Assembly (NCBI RefSeq): GCF_007830265.1
Contig: NZ_VLKE01000001.1
Location: 1,116,001-1,180,000, forward strand
Reading direction: 5' to 3'
Length of the DNA: 64,000 nt
Origin: Micromonospora olivasterospora
GTDB lineage: Bacteria; Actinomycetota; Actinomycetes; Mycobacteriales; Micromonosporaceae
The notes below the pieces were generated by a model that made no database searches, was not told the origin of the DNA, and saw nothing but the letters and a program-made list of their open reading frames with translations. The position numbers were made by a program, and so were the translations under genes. Of this stretch, positions 1-8,189 are shown one piece after another. How positions within the stretch are numbered: the first letter of the stretch is position 1; every line of letters begins with the position of its first letter.

Positions 1-152
1 ACGTCGGCGTAGTGCTCCTTCGGGACGACGAGCACGTGCACCGGGGCCTTCGGGTCGATGTCCCGGAACGCCAGGGTCGTGTCGGTCTCCCGGACGATGG
101 TCGCCGGGATCTCCCCGGCGACGATGCGGCAGAACAGGCAGTCGGATCCCAT
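1..152 (-). CDS. HIT-family protein, partial (N-terminal 50 residues)
   Basis: This is the start of a histidine-triad nucleotide-binding protein; the window edge cuts it off after about 50 codons. The visible residues open with MGSDCLFCRIVAGEIPA, the standard HinT-type start with its two zinc-type cysteines, and continue to VHVLVVPKEHYAD. The catalytic HxHxH triad would lie outside the window. Family members hydrolyse nucleoside phosphoramidates or dinucleotides in the cytosol. It lies downstream of rsmE on the same strand, as in many actinobacteria. A decayed SDR fragment sits between the two genes on the opposite strand. Confidence 0.85.
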   Translation of the reverse strand, partial: MGSDCLFCRIVAGEIPATIVRETDTTLAFRDIDPKAPVHVLVVPKEHYAD

Positions 153-181
153 CGGGGCATCGTAAGCGCTGCCCGGCGGCT

Positions 182-349
182 CACCTCAAGTCCCCACGCG
201 GCGACGCGATCCGCGCGCAGAGCCCGTTCGACCGGGTCGCCCGGCCGGAGGAGATCGCCGCCGCGGTGCACTGGCTGGCGAGCCCGGAGGCGGAGTGGGC
301 CTCCGGCACGATCGTCGACCTCAACGGGGCGTCCTACCTGCGCACCTGA
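182..349 (+). pseudogene. Short-chain dehydrogenase C-terminal remnant
   Basis: The plus-strand frame ending at the TGA at 347-349 reads about 50 residues typical of the end of an SDR oxidoreductase, including RVARPEEIAAAVHWLASPEA and ASGTIVDLNGA. These match the conserved SDR tail (GRxxRPEEIAxxVxxLASPEA...GxxxxVdGG). No Rossmann glycine motif, catalytic YxxxK or start codon precedes it; upstream the frame runs into the HIT gene promoter. I read it as the 3' end of a deleted SDR gene left between rsmE and the HIT gene. A very small real peptide gene is much less likely. Confidence 0.6.
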
Positions 350-365
350 GCATCGGCAGCAGAAC

Positions 366-1100
366 TCACCAGCGGCCGAGCCGGGCCGCCAGGACGCTGA
401 GCGCGGCGACGCCGGCCGTGGAGGTGCGCAGCACCGCGGGGCCGAGGCGGACGGCGCGGGCGCCGGCCGCGCGGAAGGCGTCCAGCTCGGCCGGAGCGAT
501 GCCGCCCTCGGGGCCGACCACCAGCACGATCTCCCCGGCGGCGGGCAGCTCGGCGGCGGCCAGCCGCTCCTCGGCCTCCTCGTGCAGGACGAACGCGGCG
601 GCGGCCCCGCCGATCCGGCGGGCCACGGTCGCGGTCGACTCGTCGGGAGCGCCCGCCACCACCGGCAGCCACGGGCGGCGGGCCTGCTTCGCCGCCTCCC
701 GGGCGGTCGCCACCCACTTCTCCCGGGCCCGTACGCCCCGGTCCCCGCGCCACTGCGCCACCGAGCGGGACGCCGCCCACGGGACGATCTCGTCCACCCC
801 GACCTCGGTCATCGCCTGCACGGCCAGCTCACCCCGGTCCCCCTTGGCGATGCCCTGCACCACGACGAGGCGGGGCACGGGCGCGTCCACGTATCCCCGG
901 GAGGTGACGTCGAGCTCCAGGCTGCCCCGGCCGACGGCCCGGACCACCACGGCGGCGGTGCCGCCCCGGCCGTCGGCGAGCAGCAGCTCCTCGCCGACGC
1001 GCAGCCGCTGCACGGTGGCGGCGTGGTGGCCCTCGGGGCCGTCGAGCGTCAACTGGCCGGCGGTGGGCAGGGACTCGACCAGGAACAGCGGCGCGGACAC
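366..1100 (-). CDS. rsmE: 16S rRNA (uracil-1498-N3)-methyltransferase RsmE
   Basis: RsmE is a SPOUT-class methyltransferase that methylates N3 of U1498 in 16S rRNA of the small subunit, using S-adenosylmethionine. The 244-residue product has the family length. An N-terminal PUA-like part (GPEGHHAATVQRLRVGEE, about residues 20-40) precedes the trefoil-knot domain with LVVGPEGGIAPAELDAF (about 190-206) and VRLGPAVLRTSTAGVAAL near the end, which form the SAM-binding knot. The start is a GTG at 1100. It follows dnaJ with a 52-bp gap holding a hairpin, so it is the tail of the hrcA-dnaJ heat-shock group, a common actinobacterial arrangement. Confidence 0.93.
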   Translation of the reverse strand: MSAPLFLVESLPTAGQLTLDGPEGHHAATVQRLRVGEELLLADGRGGTAAVVVRAVGRGSLELDVTSRGYVDAPVPRLVVVQGIAKGDRGELAVQAMTEVGVDEIVPWAASRSVAQWRGDRGVRAREKWVATAREAAKQARRPWLPVVAGAPDESTATVARRIGGAAAAFVLHEEAEERLAAAELPAAGEIVLVVGPEGGIAPAELDAFRAAGARAVRLGPAVLRTSTAGVAALSVLAARLGRW

Positions 1101-1112
1101 GACCAGAAGGCT

Positions 1113-1140
1113 AGCCGCCCCGGCCGGCGCCGGGGCGGCT
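1113..1140 (-). terminator. Hairpin between dnaJ and rsmE
   Basis: A perfect 12-bp stem (AGCCGCCCCGGC and its complement) with a 4-nt CGGC loop lies in the 52-bp gap between dnaJ and rsmE. There is no T tract, so it may be a partial terminator or an mRNA-stabilising hairpin that reduces rsmE expression relative to dnaJ. Confidence 0.5.
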
Positions 1141-1152
1141 GGCCCGCACGGC

Positions 1153-2310
1153 TCAGGCGTGCCCGTTGAAGGCGTCGCGCATCCGGGAGAAGAAGCCGCC
1201 CTGCTTGCTCAGCTCGGCGACCTCCTCGCCCCGGGTCTTGGCGAACTCGCGCAGCATCCGCTCCTGGTCGGCGTCGAGCTTCGTCGGGGTACGCACGTCG
1301 AGGTGGACGTAGAGGTCGCCCCGGCCGGTGCCGCGCAGGTGCGGCACGCCCCGGGCGCGCAGCCGCAGCGTGCTGCCCGGCTGCGTGCCCGGCTTGACGT
1401 CGACCGTCTCCTCGCTGTCCAGCGTCTTGATGGTCAGCCGGGTGCCGAGGGCGGCGGCGGTCATCGGGACGGTGACCCGGCAGTGCAGGTCGTCGCCCTT
1501 GCGGGAGTACACGTCGTGCGGCCGCTCGTGGATCTCCACGTACAGGTCGCCGGCCGTGCCGCCGCCCGGCCCGACCTCGCCCTGCTGGGCCAGCCGGATC
1601 CGCATGCCGTCCTCGACGCCGGCCGGGATCTTGACGGTCAGCGAGCGGCGGGTGCGTACCCGGCCGTCCCCGGCGCAGGTCGGGCAGGGGTGCGGGATCG
1701 TGGTGCCGTAGCCCTGGCAGACGGTGCACGGCCGGGCCGAGACCACCTGGCCGAGGAAGGTGCGCTGCACCGACTGCACCTCGCCCCGGCCGCCGCACGC
1801 CTCACAGGTGGCCAGGTGGGTGCCGGCCGCGGTGCCCGCGCCGGAGCAGGTGGTGCAGAGCACGGCCGTGTCGACGGCGATCGGCGCCTCGACGCCGAAC
1901 GCCGTCTCGTGCAGGTCCAGCTCCAGCCGCAGGATCGCGTCGGCGCCGGGGCGGGTGCGTGGGCGCGGCCCGCGCGAGCCGCCGGCCGCGCCGCCGAAGA
2001 AGGCGTCCATGATGTCCTGGAAGCCGACGAACGGCCCCGCCCCGCCGGCGCCCGGGCCCGCGCCCCCGCCGCCGGGCGCGAGCGGGTCGCCGCCCAGGTC
2101 GACGATCTGCCGTTTCCGGTCGTCCGAGAGGACCTCGTACGCGGCGTTGATGTCCTTGAACTTCTCCTGGGCCTCCGGGTCCGGATTCACGTCCGGGTGG
2201 AACTGCCGCGCCAGCTTGCGGTAGGCGCGCTTGATCTCGTCGTCGGAGGCGTCCCGGCTCACGCCGAGGATGCCGTAGTAGTCCCTGGCCACTGCGTTCG
2301 GTGTCCTCAT
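1153..2310 (-). CDS. dnaJ: Molecular chaperone DnaJ (DnaJ2 type)
   Basis: DnaJ is the Hsp40 co-chaperone that stimulates the DnaK ATPase and hands it unfolded clients. The 385-residue protein has a J domain with the HPD motif (QFHPDVNP, about residue 36), a Gly-rich linker with [14 protein letters not shown], four zinc-binding CxxCxGxG repeats ([32 protein letters not shown]), and the C-terminal substrate-binding barrels ([22 protein letters not shown] has the usual pattern). The start is ATG 2310; GTG 2292 ([12 protein letters not shown]) is an equally credible start because homologues begin there. It is 58 bp downstream of hrcA and shares its CIRCE control. This is the hrcA-linked paralogue, not the dnaK-operon DnaJ. 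Confidence 0.95.
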   Translation of the reverse strand: MRTPNAVARDYYGILGVSRDASDDEIKRAYRKLARQFHPDVNPDPEAQEKFKDINAAYEVLSDDRKRQIVDLGGDPLAPGGGGAGPGAGGAGPFVGFQDIMDAFFGGAAGGSRGPRPRTRPGADAILRLELDLHETAFGVEAPIAVDTAVLCTTCSGAGTAAGTHLATCEACGGRGEVQSVQRTFLGQVVSARPCTVCQGYGTTIPHPCPTCAGDGRVRTRRSLTVKIPAGVEDGMRIRLAQQGEVGPGGGTAGDLYVEIHERPHDVYSRKGDDLHCRVTVPMTAAALGTRLTIKTLDSEETVDVKPGTQPGSTLRLRARGVPHLRGTGRGDLYVHLDVRTPTKLDADQERMLREFAKTRGEEVAELSKQGGFFSRMRDAFNGHA

Positions 2311-2368
2311 GTTCGTCTCGCGTTGCGCCGGTTGTCGGTCGGAATCCGGCCGTGTCGGCCCTGACTGG

Positions 2369-3391
2369 TCAGTTCTGGGCCAGCAGCTCGCCCACGTAGC
2401 GTGCCACGGCCCTCACGGTGGCGATGGTGCCGGGGTAGTCCATCCGGGTGGGACCCAGCACGCCCAGGCCGCCGACAATGGTCGCACCGGGGCCGTACCC
2501 GGTGCTGACCACGGAGGCGGCGCGCAGGTTGTCGATCTCGTTCTCGTCGCCGATCAGCACCCGCGTCGTGCTCGGCTCGGCCTCGCCGATGAGCTTGAGC
2601 AGGACGACCTCCTCCTCCAACGCCTCCAGGATCGGCCGTAGCGAGCCCTGGAAGTCGAGCAGGCCGCCCCGGGTCAGGTTGGCGGTGCCGGCCAGCGCGA
2701 TGCGCTCCTCGTGCCGCTCGACCAGCGTCTCCAGCAGCACGCTGGAGAGGGTGGCCATGGCCGGGCGCAGGTGCGCCGGCGACTCCTCGACCACCGCCTG
2801 CACCAGCGGCGGGGTGTCGGACAGCCGGGTGCCGACCAGCTTCTCGTTGAGCACCCGGCGCATGTCGGTGACGTCGTCGGCGGGCATCGGCGCGGGCAGC
2901 TCGACCAGCCGCTGCTCGACCCGGCCGGTGTCGGCGATCATCACGAGCATCAGCCGGGTGGTGGAGATCGGCACCAGCTCCAGGTGGCGTACGGAGGAGC
3001 GGGCCAGGCTCGGGTACTGCACGACGGCGACCTGCCGGGTCAGCTGGGCGAGCAGCCGGACGGTGCGGTGCACCACGTCGTCGAGGTCGACCGCGCCGGC
3101 CAGGAAGCGCTCGATCGCCCGGCGCTCGGCCGGGCTGAGCGGCTTGACCCGGGAGAGCCGGTCGACGAAGAGGCGGTAGCCGCGGTCGGTCGGGACCCGG
3201 CCCGCGCTGGTGTGTGGCTGCCGGATGTAGCCCTCCTCCTCCAGCACCGCCATGTCGTTGCGGACGGTCGCCGGGGACACGCCGAGCTGGTGCCGCTCGA
3301 CCAGGGCCTTGCTGCCGACCGGCTCCTGGGTGGCGACGTAGTCCTCGACGATCGCGCGGAGCACGGCGAGCTTACGGTCGTCGAGACCCAC
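2369..3391 (-). CDS. hrcA: Heat-inducible transcription repressor HrcA
   Basis: HrcA is the repressor that binds CIRCE operators and shuts off chaperone operons until heat stress titrates GroEL. The 340-residue product starts with a winged-helix region ([20 protein letters not shown], then [18 protein letters not shown] and [14 protein letters not shown]) followed by the GAF-like dimerisation domain. I chose the GTG at 3391 because an AGGAGG Shine-Dalgarno lies 9 nt upstream and homologues begin MGLDDRKL; the longer frame back to 3472 adds 27 unconserved residues. A CIRCE element lies 75 bp upstream, so it represses itself together with dnaJ. Confidence 0.95.
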   Translation of the reverse strand: MGLDDRKLAVLRAIVEDYVATQEPVGSKALVERHQLGVSPATVRNDMAVLEEEGYIRQPHTSAGRVPTDRGYRLFVDRLSRVKPLSPAERRAIERFLAGAVDLDDVVHRTVRLLAQLTRQVAVVQYPSLARSSVRHLELVPISTTRLMLVMIADTGRVEQRLVELPAPMPADDVTDMRRVLNEKLVGTRLSDTPPLVQAVVEESPAHLRPAMATLSSVLLETLVERHEERIALAGTANLTRGGLLDFQGSLRPILEALEEEVVLLKLIGEAEPSTTRVLIGDENEIDNLRAASVVSTGYGPGATIVGGLGVLGPTRMDYPGTIATVRAVARYVGELLAQN

Positions 3392-3465
3392 TTGCCCCCA
3401 CCTCCTGTCGCACGCCGGGACCGGCGCCGCACGTCCGCCCACCCGGCCGGGGCCGGGCGGCGCTC

Positions 3466-3492
3466 CTGGCACTCGACTGTAACGAGTGCCAG
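3466..3492 (-). promoter_or_regulatory. CIRCE operator (HrcA binding site)
   Basis: A perfect 9-bp inverted repeat, CTGGCACTC, 9-nt spacer, GAGTGCCAG, lies upstream of hrcA. It matches the CIRCE consensus TTAGCACTC-N9-GAGTGCTAA with the outer TTA/TAA changed to CTG/CAG symmetrically. This is the expected autoregulatory operator of hrcA-dnaJ. Confidence 0.93.
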
Positions 3493-3655
3493 TCTACGTC
3501 GGCGGGGCCGCCGCCGAGAAGATCAACGACGGACGACGTGTGCGCCGCCCGCACCGCCCCGGGGCAGCGCCTGGGCGTTCCTGCCCGATCGTCCGGCCGG
3601 ACCCGACCAGTGTCGCTCTGGTGTCCCCTTGCCGGCAGCCCCTACCGTGACGTAC

Positions 3656-4276
3656 ATGACTGAACCACCTCGCCCTCCCGGAGCGGGCGACCCCGGCGGC
3701 TGGCCGCCGGAGCCGACCCCGCCGTCGGCGCCGTACGGCTCGTCGGACGAGCCCCCCACCGCACCACTGTCCGGGGCACCCGGTGCGGCGGGCTATCCCC
3801 CGCCCGGGGGCTATCCGCCGCCTCCCGGCGGCCAGCCGCCGTCGGGCGGCTACCCCCCGCCCGGGGGCTACCCCCCGCCGGGTGGCGGCTATCCGAGCGG
3901 CGGCGCGTACGGCCCGCCGTCGGGCGGCTACGCGAACAACGAGGACAAGACGTGGGTGCTGGTCGCCCACTTCGGCGGCGCGGCGGGGATGTTCCTCGGC
4001 GGCGGCGTGCTCGGCTGGCTCGCGCCGCTGATCGCGCTGCTGGCCCGGGGCAACCAGTCGCCGACCGTCCGCGGGCACGCGGTCGCCGCGCTGAACTTCC
4101 AGCTCCTCTGGTCGGTCATCGCGCTGGTGGGCTGGATCCTCACCTGCATCCTGATCGGCGTCCTGGTCGCCCTCGCCGCCATGGCCATCGGCATCATCTT
4201 CGGCATCGTCGCCGGGCTGAAGGCCAACGAGGGGCAGCTGTACCGCTACCCGATGTCCGTCAGCTTCATCAAGTGA
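3656..4276 (+). CDS. DUF4870 membrane protein with Pro/Gly/Tyr-rich N-terminus
   Basis: The 206-residue protein has a disordered N-terminal half (about residues 1-95) of repeated GGYPPPGG-type units, then a compact membrane domain. NNEDKTWVLVAHFGGAAGMF marks the start of the DUF4870 (Tic20-like) fold, followed by three hydrophobic helices ending in GIIFGIVAGLKANEGQLYRYP. The family is of unknown function. ATG 3656 starts shortly after TACCGT and has no Shine-Dalgarno, so a leaderless transcript is possible. It diverges from hrcA and converges on hemW. The Pro-Tyr repeats resemble other actinobacterial envelope proteins, but no partner is evident here. Confidence 0.85.
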   Translation: MTEPPRPPGAGDPGGWPPEPTPPSAPYGSSDEPPTAPLSGAPGAAGYPPPGGYPPPPGGQPPSGGYPPPGGYPPPGGGYPSGGAYGPPSGGYANNEDKTWVLVAHFGGAAGMFLGGGVLGWLAPLIALLARGNQSPTVRGHAVAALNFQLLWSVIALVGWILTCILIGVLVALAAMAIGIIFGIVAGLKANEGQLYRYPMSVSFIK

Positions 4277-4280
4277 CCCC

Positions 4281-4309
4281 CCCGGTCGGCCGCTCCCCGG
4301 CCGGCCGGG
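4281..4309. terminator. Bidirectional hairpin between DUF4870 gene and hemW
   Basis: An 11-bp stem (CCCGGTCGGCC paired with GGCCGGCCGGG, one G-T wobble) fills the 41-bp gap between two convergent genes. It lacks a T tract, as is usual for high-GC actinobacterial terminators. Confidence 0.6.
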
Positions 4310-4317
4310 CACCAGGG

Positions 4318-5541
4318 TCAGGGCAGCAGGTCGCGCACGACCGCGTCGGCCAGCAGCCGCCCGCGCAGGGTCAGCACGGCCCGGCCCGACGCGTACCGGG
4401 CCGGGTCGAGCAGGCCGTCGTCGAGGGCCCGCCGCGCGCCGGCCCGCCCGGCGTCGTCCAGTACGTCCAGCGGCAGCCCCGAGGCGAGGCGCAGGCGCAG
4501 CATGACGTCCTCCATGTGCGCCTCGCCGGGCGTGAGCACCTCCCGGGCCAGGCCGGGCGACTCCCCCGCGGCGAGCCGCTTCGCGTACGCGCTCGGGTGC
4601 CTGACGTTCCACCAGCGCACCCCGCCGACGTGGCTGTGCGCCCCCGGGCCGAGGCCCCACCAGTCCGCGCCAATCCAGTAGAGCAGGTTGTGCCGGCACC
4701 GGGCCGCCTCCGACCGGGCCCAGTTCGACACCTCGTACCAGGAGAGGCCGGCCGCGCCGAGGGCGGCCTCCGCGGCCAGGTAGCGGTCCGCCGCCACGTC
4801 GTCCGACGGGTACGGCAGCTCGCCGCGCCGCATCCGCGCGGCCAGCCGGGTGCCGTCCTCCACGATCAGGGCGTACGCGCTGACGTGGTCGACCCCGGCG
4901 GCCACCACCTGCTCCAGCGAGCCGGCGAAGTCCTCGGCGCTCTCCCCCGGCGTGCCGTAGATCAGGTCGAGGTTGACGTGGTCGAAGCCGGCGTCGCGGG
5001 CCTCCGTGGCGGCGGCCGTGGCCCGGCCGGCGGTGTGCCGGCGGTCGAGGACCGCCAGCACGCCCGGCGCCGCGGACTGCATGCCCAGCGAGATCCGGGT
5101 GTACCCGGCCGCGCGCAGCGTCTTCAGCGACTCCGGCGTGACCGACTCGGGGTTGGCCTCCGTGGTCACCTCGGCGTCGGCGGCCAGCCCCCAGGTGCGG
5201 TCGATGCCGTCGAGGATCCGGGTGAGGTCGTCGGCGGGAAGCAGGGTGGGGGTGCCGCCGCCGACGAAGACGGTGTCGACGCGCGGCGGCGGGGCGTCGG
5301 CCAGTACCCGGCGGGCGAGCGCCAACTCGGCCAGCACCGTGTCGGCGTACGACTCGCGCCCGGCCCCGCCGCCCAACTCCTCGGCCGTGTACGTGTTGAA
5401 GTCGCAGTAGCCGCAGCGGCTGGCGCAGAACGGCACGTGGACGTACACGCCGAAGCCGCGCGCGCCGACCGCGCGGGTGGCGGCGGCGGGCAGCGAGCCG
5501 TCGACGGGGACGGATTCGCCTTCTGGAAGGACGCCGGGCAT
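4318..5541 (-). CDS. hemW: HemW-like radical SAM protein (coproporphyrinogen oxidase-like)
   Basis: HemW is a radical-SAM protein related to HemN and thought to deliver heme to respiratory enzymes rather than to oxidise coproporphyrinogen. The 407-residue product has VYVHVPFCASRCGYCDFNTY (about residue 30), containing the CxxxCxxC cluster site, then FVGGGTPTLLP, and a C-terminal HemN domain with a winged-helix tail. ATG 5541 is used here; ATG 5562, seven codons upstream, has a better Shine-Dalgarno (GGAGG, 5 nt away) and may be the true start, which would overlap the divergent enoyl-CoA hydratase start by two bases. Confidence 0.92.
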   Translation of the reverse strand: MPGVLPEGESVPVDGSLPAAATRAVGARGFGVYVHVPFCASRCGYCDFNTYTAEELGGGAGRESYADTVLAELALARRVLADAPPPRVDTVFVGGGTPTLLPADDLTRILDGIDRTWGLAADAEVTTEANPESVTPESLKTLRAAGYTRISLGMQSAAPGVLAVLDRRHTAGRATAAATEARDAGFDHVNLDLIYGTPGESAEDFAGSLEQVVAAGVDHVSAYALIVEDGTRLAARMRRGELPYPSDDVAADRYLAAEAALGAAGLSWYEVSNWARSEAARCRHNLLYWIGADWWGLGPGAHSHVGGVRWWNVRHPSAYAKRLAAGESPGLAREVLTPGEAHMEDVMLRLRLASGLPLDVLDDAGRAGARRALDDGLLDPARYASGRAVLTLRGRLLADAVVRDLLP

Positions 5542-5560
5542 GGCCACTAGTGTGCCCGGC

Positions 5561-6343
5561 ATGACCTCCTCCGCCGCGCTCGTGCGGGTCGCCACGTCCC
5601 GCGGGGTGACCACCCTCACCCTGGACAGCCCGCACAACCGCAACGCGCTCTCCACGCCGCTGATGACCGAGCTGCTGGCCGGGCTGGCCGCCGCGGTGGC
5701 CGACGACGCCGTCCGGGTGGTCGTGCTCGACCACACCGGGCCGGTGTTCTGCTCCGGGGCGGACCTGGAGGAGACCGCCGCCGCGTACGCCAGCGGGACC
5801 GTGCCCGCCGGGATGCTCGGCGACGTGCTGGCGGCGGTGTGGGAGTGCCCGAAGCCGGTGGTGGCGCGGGTGGCCGGGCCGGCGCGGGCCGGCGGGCTGG
5901 GCCTGATCGCGGCGGCCGACCTGGCGCTGTGCGCGCAGGAGGCCACGTTCGCCTTCACCGAGGTGCGGATCGGGGTGATCCCGGCGGTGATCTCGGCGAC
6001 CGTGCTGCCCCGGCTGCACCCCCGGGCCGCCGCCGAGTTGTATCTCACCGGCGACACGTTCGACGGCCGGCGGGCCGCCGAGATCGGGCTGGTCACCGCC
6101 GCCGGGCCGGCGGACGGGCTGGACGCGGCGGTGGAGCGGGCCTGCGCCTCGCTGGTCCGGGGCGCGCCGGGGGCGCTGGCCGGGGCCAAGGACCTGCTGC
6201 GCCGCCCGCCGGCCGTCGACCTGCGCGCCGAGATCGCCGAGCTGGCCGCCCTGTCGACCGGGTACTTCCTCTCCGACGAGGGGCGCGAGGGGGTGGCCGC
6301 GTTCCGGGAGAAGCGGGACGCCGCCTGGGTGCCGGCGGACTGA
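5561..6343 (+). CDS. Enoyl-CoA hydratase/isomerase family protein
   Basis: This 260-residue crotonase-fold protein likely hydrates or isomerises an acyl-CoA thioester. Family hallmarks are LDSPHNRNALSTPLM (about 22-36), FCSGADLEE (oxyanion-hole region, about 65) and AGGLGLIAAADLALCAQ (about 108-124). The usual catalytic glutamate positions cannot be assigned to a substrate from sequence alone. ATG 5561 lacks a Shine-Dalgarno, but TAGTGT lies 7 nt upstream, consistent with a leaderless mRNA; ATG 5540 is an alternative. It is transcribed divergently from hemW with the starts touching. Acyl-CoA dehydrogenase or carboxylase genes, its frequent companions elsewhere, are absent here. Confidence 0.9.
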   Translation: MTSSAALVRVATSRGVTTLTLDSPHNRNALSTPLMTELLAGLAAAVADDAVRVVVLDHTGPVFCSGADLEETAAAYASGTVPAGMLGDVLAAVWECPKPVVARVAGPARAGGLGLIAAADLALCAQEATFAFTEVRIGVIPAVISATVLPRLHPRAAAELYLTGDTFDGRRAAEIGLVTAAGPADGLDAAVERACASLVRGAPGALAGAKDLLRRPPAVDLRAEIAELAALSTGYFLSDEGREGVAAFREKRDAAWVPAD

Positions 6344-6400
6344 GCCGGTCGCCCCGCAGCCGGGTGGGCGGCGCGCCGCCCCGACGCTGTGACCACGCCG

Positions 6401-6434
6401 CCGCGTCCCCGTGCCGATCGGCGCGGGGACGCGG
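6401..6434. terminator. Bidirectional hairpin downstream of enoyl-CoA hydratase
   Basis: A 15-bp stem (CCGCGTCCCCGTGCC with GGCGCGGGGACGCGG, one wobble) with a GATC loop lies between the convergent hydratase gene and the secreted-protein gene. Confidence 0.6.
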
Positions 6435-6491
6435 TGGGGCAACGGTCACCTCTCGGCGGTCGCCTGCCGACGGGCGGCCGGCCGCGGACGG

Positions 6492-7013
6492 CTACAGGTC
6501 GTTGTACACCCAGTTCGACCAGCTGGTGCAGCCGTACACGCCGCAGGAGCGCCAGCGCAGCCGGCTGCCGTAGCCGCCCCAGGCGTTGTGGCTCGAGTCC
6601 TCCCAGTAGTCCTTGTTGCAGACGCCCCACCGGCCGTCGCCGAGGCGGTTGTTGCACTCTCCCGAGCGGTACAGGCCCCAGGAGCCGCTTCCGTCGCGGA
6701 GGTGGTTCTCCCACAAGACCGCCGCGTACGCGGTCACGTCGCTGGCGGTGTCCTGCACCCACCACTGGTCGCCGTACTTCTTGAAGCAGCCCTGCACTCC
6801 CTGCGTAGCCGTGCAGTGCAGGCCGGTGGGCGGTGAGCCGGGCACCGCGTTGTCGGGAGCGTCCATCGTCCCGATCCCGGCGACGGCCGCGCGGGCGGGG
6901 ACGGTGGTGTCGGCGGACGCCGACGCGGGTGCGGCGCCGCCGACGAGCACAGTGGCGGCCAGCAGCAGGCCGGCGGACAGCAGTCTCGGTGTGCGTGCGG
7001 TTCGGGACAACAT
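6492..7013 (-). CDS. Secreted Trp/Tyr/Cys-rich protein of unknown function
   Basis: I do not recognise the family. The 173-residue precursor has a clear Sec signal (basic MLSRTARTPRLL, hydrophobic LLLAATVLVGGAAP, cleavage probably after ASASA near residue 33). The mature part contains six cysteines in pairs (HCTATQGVQGCF, GECNNRL...GVCNKDYW, RSCGVYGCTSW) and many Trp/Tyr residues, suggesting a small disulphide-bonded extracellular domain, possibly carbohydrate-binding or an inhibitor. GAGGAG lies 4 nt before the ATG. No neighbour hints at a substrate. Confidence 0.8.
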   Translation of the reverse strand: MLSRTARTPRLLSAGLLLAATVLVGGAAPASASADTTVPARAAVAGIGTMDAPDNAVPGSPPTGLHCTATQGVQGCFKKYGDQWWVQDTASDVTAYAAVLWENHLRDGSGSWGLYRSGECNNRLGDGRWGVCNKDYWEDSSHNAWGGYGSRLRWRSCGVYGCTSWSNWVYNDL

Positions 7014-7100
7014 CCTGCTCCTCGTTCCGTAACGGGTCGTTCAACCGGATCGTCCGATCCGCCTCATGCTGCCGCGCCGCCGGGCGCTCCGTCCGGGATT

Positions 7101-7140
7101 CCGGACGGTCCTGGACAGTCCTGGACGGTCCTGGACGGCC
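7101..7140. repeat. Four tandem 10-bp repeats in a 312-bp intergenic region
   Basis: Four consecutive copies of a CTGGACGGTC-like decamer lie between the secreted-protein gene and the divergent lysozyme-like gene; the second copy has A for G and the end copies differ by one or two bases. Each junction forms a GGACNGTCC dyad, so bound protein would sit on one DNA face at 10-bp spacing. The rest of 7014-7325 shows no gene or other clear motif. Confidence 0.6.
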
Positions 7141-7325
7141 CCCGCCCCGGCGAGCCGCCGGGCTGTCCCGGAGGGTGGGGCCAGCCGGCGCTTTGGCCAC
7201 TCTTTCCGCGAATGTGTGGGCATTCTCGGGCTACAGGCTGGCCTGGCGGGGGCGGAGCGAACCGGTCGGACGAGCCGGGCGCGGCAGGAGGGACGTACTC
7301 TTGTCGGACGCCGTCGAACGGGGGG

Positions 7326-8189
7326 GTGCGGGTGCGAAGTCGGGCAGTCGTCGCGGCCGGAGTCGTCGTCGCGGTCCTCGCCGTCGTCGGGATCTGGCTC
7401 GTCGTCCGGCAGGTCGGGCAGCACCTGCGGCTCCCCCTGGCCAGCCGCACCTGCACCGTCCAGGCCGACGGCGAGGTGCGCCTGGACGCCGACCAGATGG
7501 CCAACGCCGCCACCATCGCGGCGATCGGCACCCAGCGGAAGATGCCGGAGCGGGCCGTGGTGGTCGCGCTCGCGACCGCGTACCAGGAGTCCGGGCTGCG
7601 CAACCTCGCCGGCGGCGACCGGGACTCGGTGGGCCTGTTCCAGCAGCGGCCGAGCCAGGGCTGGGGCACCGCGGAGGAGATCCGCGACCCGCGGTACGCG
7701 ACGAAGAGGTTCTACGCCGCGCTCAAGCGGGTGCGCGGCTGGGAGAAGATGCGGGTCACCGAGGCGGCGCAGAAGGTGCAGCGGTCGGCCTACCCCGAGG
7801 CGTACGAGAAGTGGGCGGACGAGTCGCAGGTGCTGACCCGGGCGCTGCTCGGCGACGCCACCGGCGCGGTGGCCTGCACGGTGGGCTCGACGCCGGCGAT
7901 GCGCGGCGAGGCCGCCGCGACCGCCCTGGTGCGGGGCCTGCGGCTGGACTGGGGGCTGCCCGAGACGACGCCGCCGGCCGACCCGACGGGGCTGGCGGTG
8001 CCGGCCGGCGACCAGCGCGTCGGCTGGCGGTACGCGCACTGGCTGGTCTCGCACGCCTCGGACCACGGGGTGAAGAGCGTGCGCTTCGGCGGGCTGGAGT
8101 GGACGGCCCGCGGCGGGACGTGGGGCCGGGCGTCCGAGGCCTCCGCCGCGACCGGGCAGGTGCTCGCGGAGGTCTTCGCCGACTCCTGA
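7326..8189 (+). CDS. Membrane-anchored lysozyme-like (transglycosylase) protein
   Basis: The 287-residue product has one N-terminal transmembrane segment (AVVAAGVVVAVLAVVGIWLV) and an extracellular part with a lysozyme-like stretch: ERAVVVALATAYQESGLRNL, where the glutamate fits the catalytic position of SLT-type transglycosylases, followed by DSVGLFQQRPSQGWGT and YPEAYEKWADESQ. The C-terminal 90 residues (WRYAHWLVSHASDHGVKSV) are conserved in the actinobacterial family but unassigned. It is often mis-named heavy metal transporter in databases. GTG 7326 or GTG 7332 could be the start. It probably acts on cell-wall glycan; activity is inferred only. Confidence 0.8.
   Translation: MRVRSRAVVAAGVVVAVLAVVGIWLVVRQVGQHLRLPLASRTCTVQADGEVRLDADQMANAATIAAIGTQRKMPERAVVVALATAYQESGLRNLAGGDRDSVGLFQQRPSQGWGTAEEIRDPRYATKRFYAALKRVRGWEKMRVTEAAQKVQRSAYPEAYEKWADESQVLTRALLGDATGAVACTVGSTPAMRGEAAATALVRGLRLDWGLPETTPPADPTGLAVPAGDQRVGWRYAHWLVSHASDHGVKSVRFGGLEWTARGGTWGRASEASAATGQVLAEVFADS

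Noticed and set aside
5540..5560. Shared divergent promoter ACTAGT between hemW and enoyl-CoA hydratase
   Set aside because: The plus-strand -10 (TAGTGT) is reasonable, but the minus-strand hexamer is only 2 nt from the hemW ATG, so a symmetric promoter is not supported.
3494..7200. Very long minus-strand open frames across 3494-6442 and 4318-7200
   Set aside because: Only the hemW part (4318-5541) has real homology; the rest is antisense to the DUF4870 and enoyl-CoA hydratase genes and reads as Arg/Gly/Pro-rich high-GC shadow.
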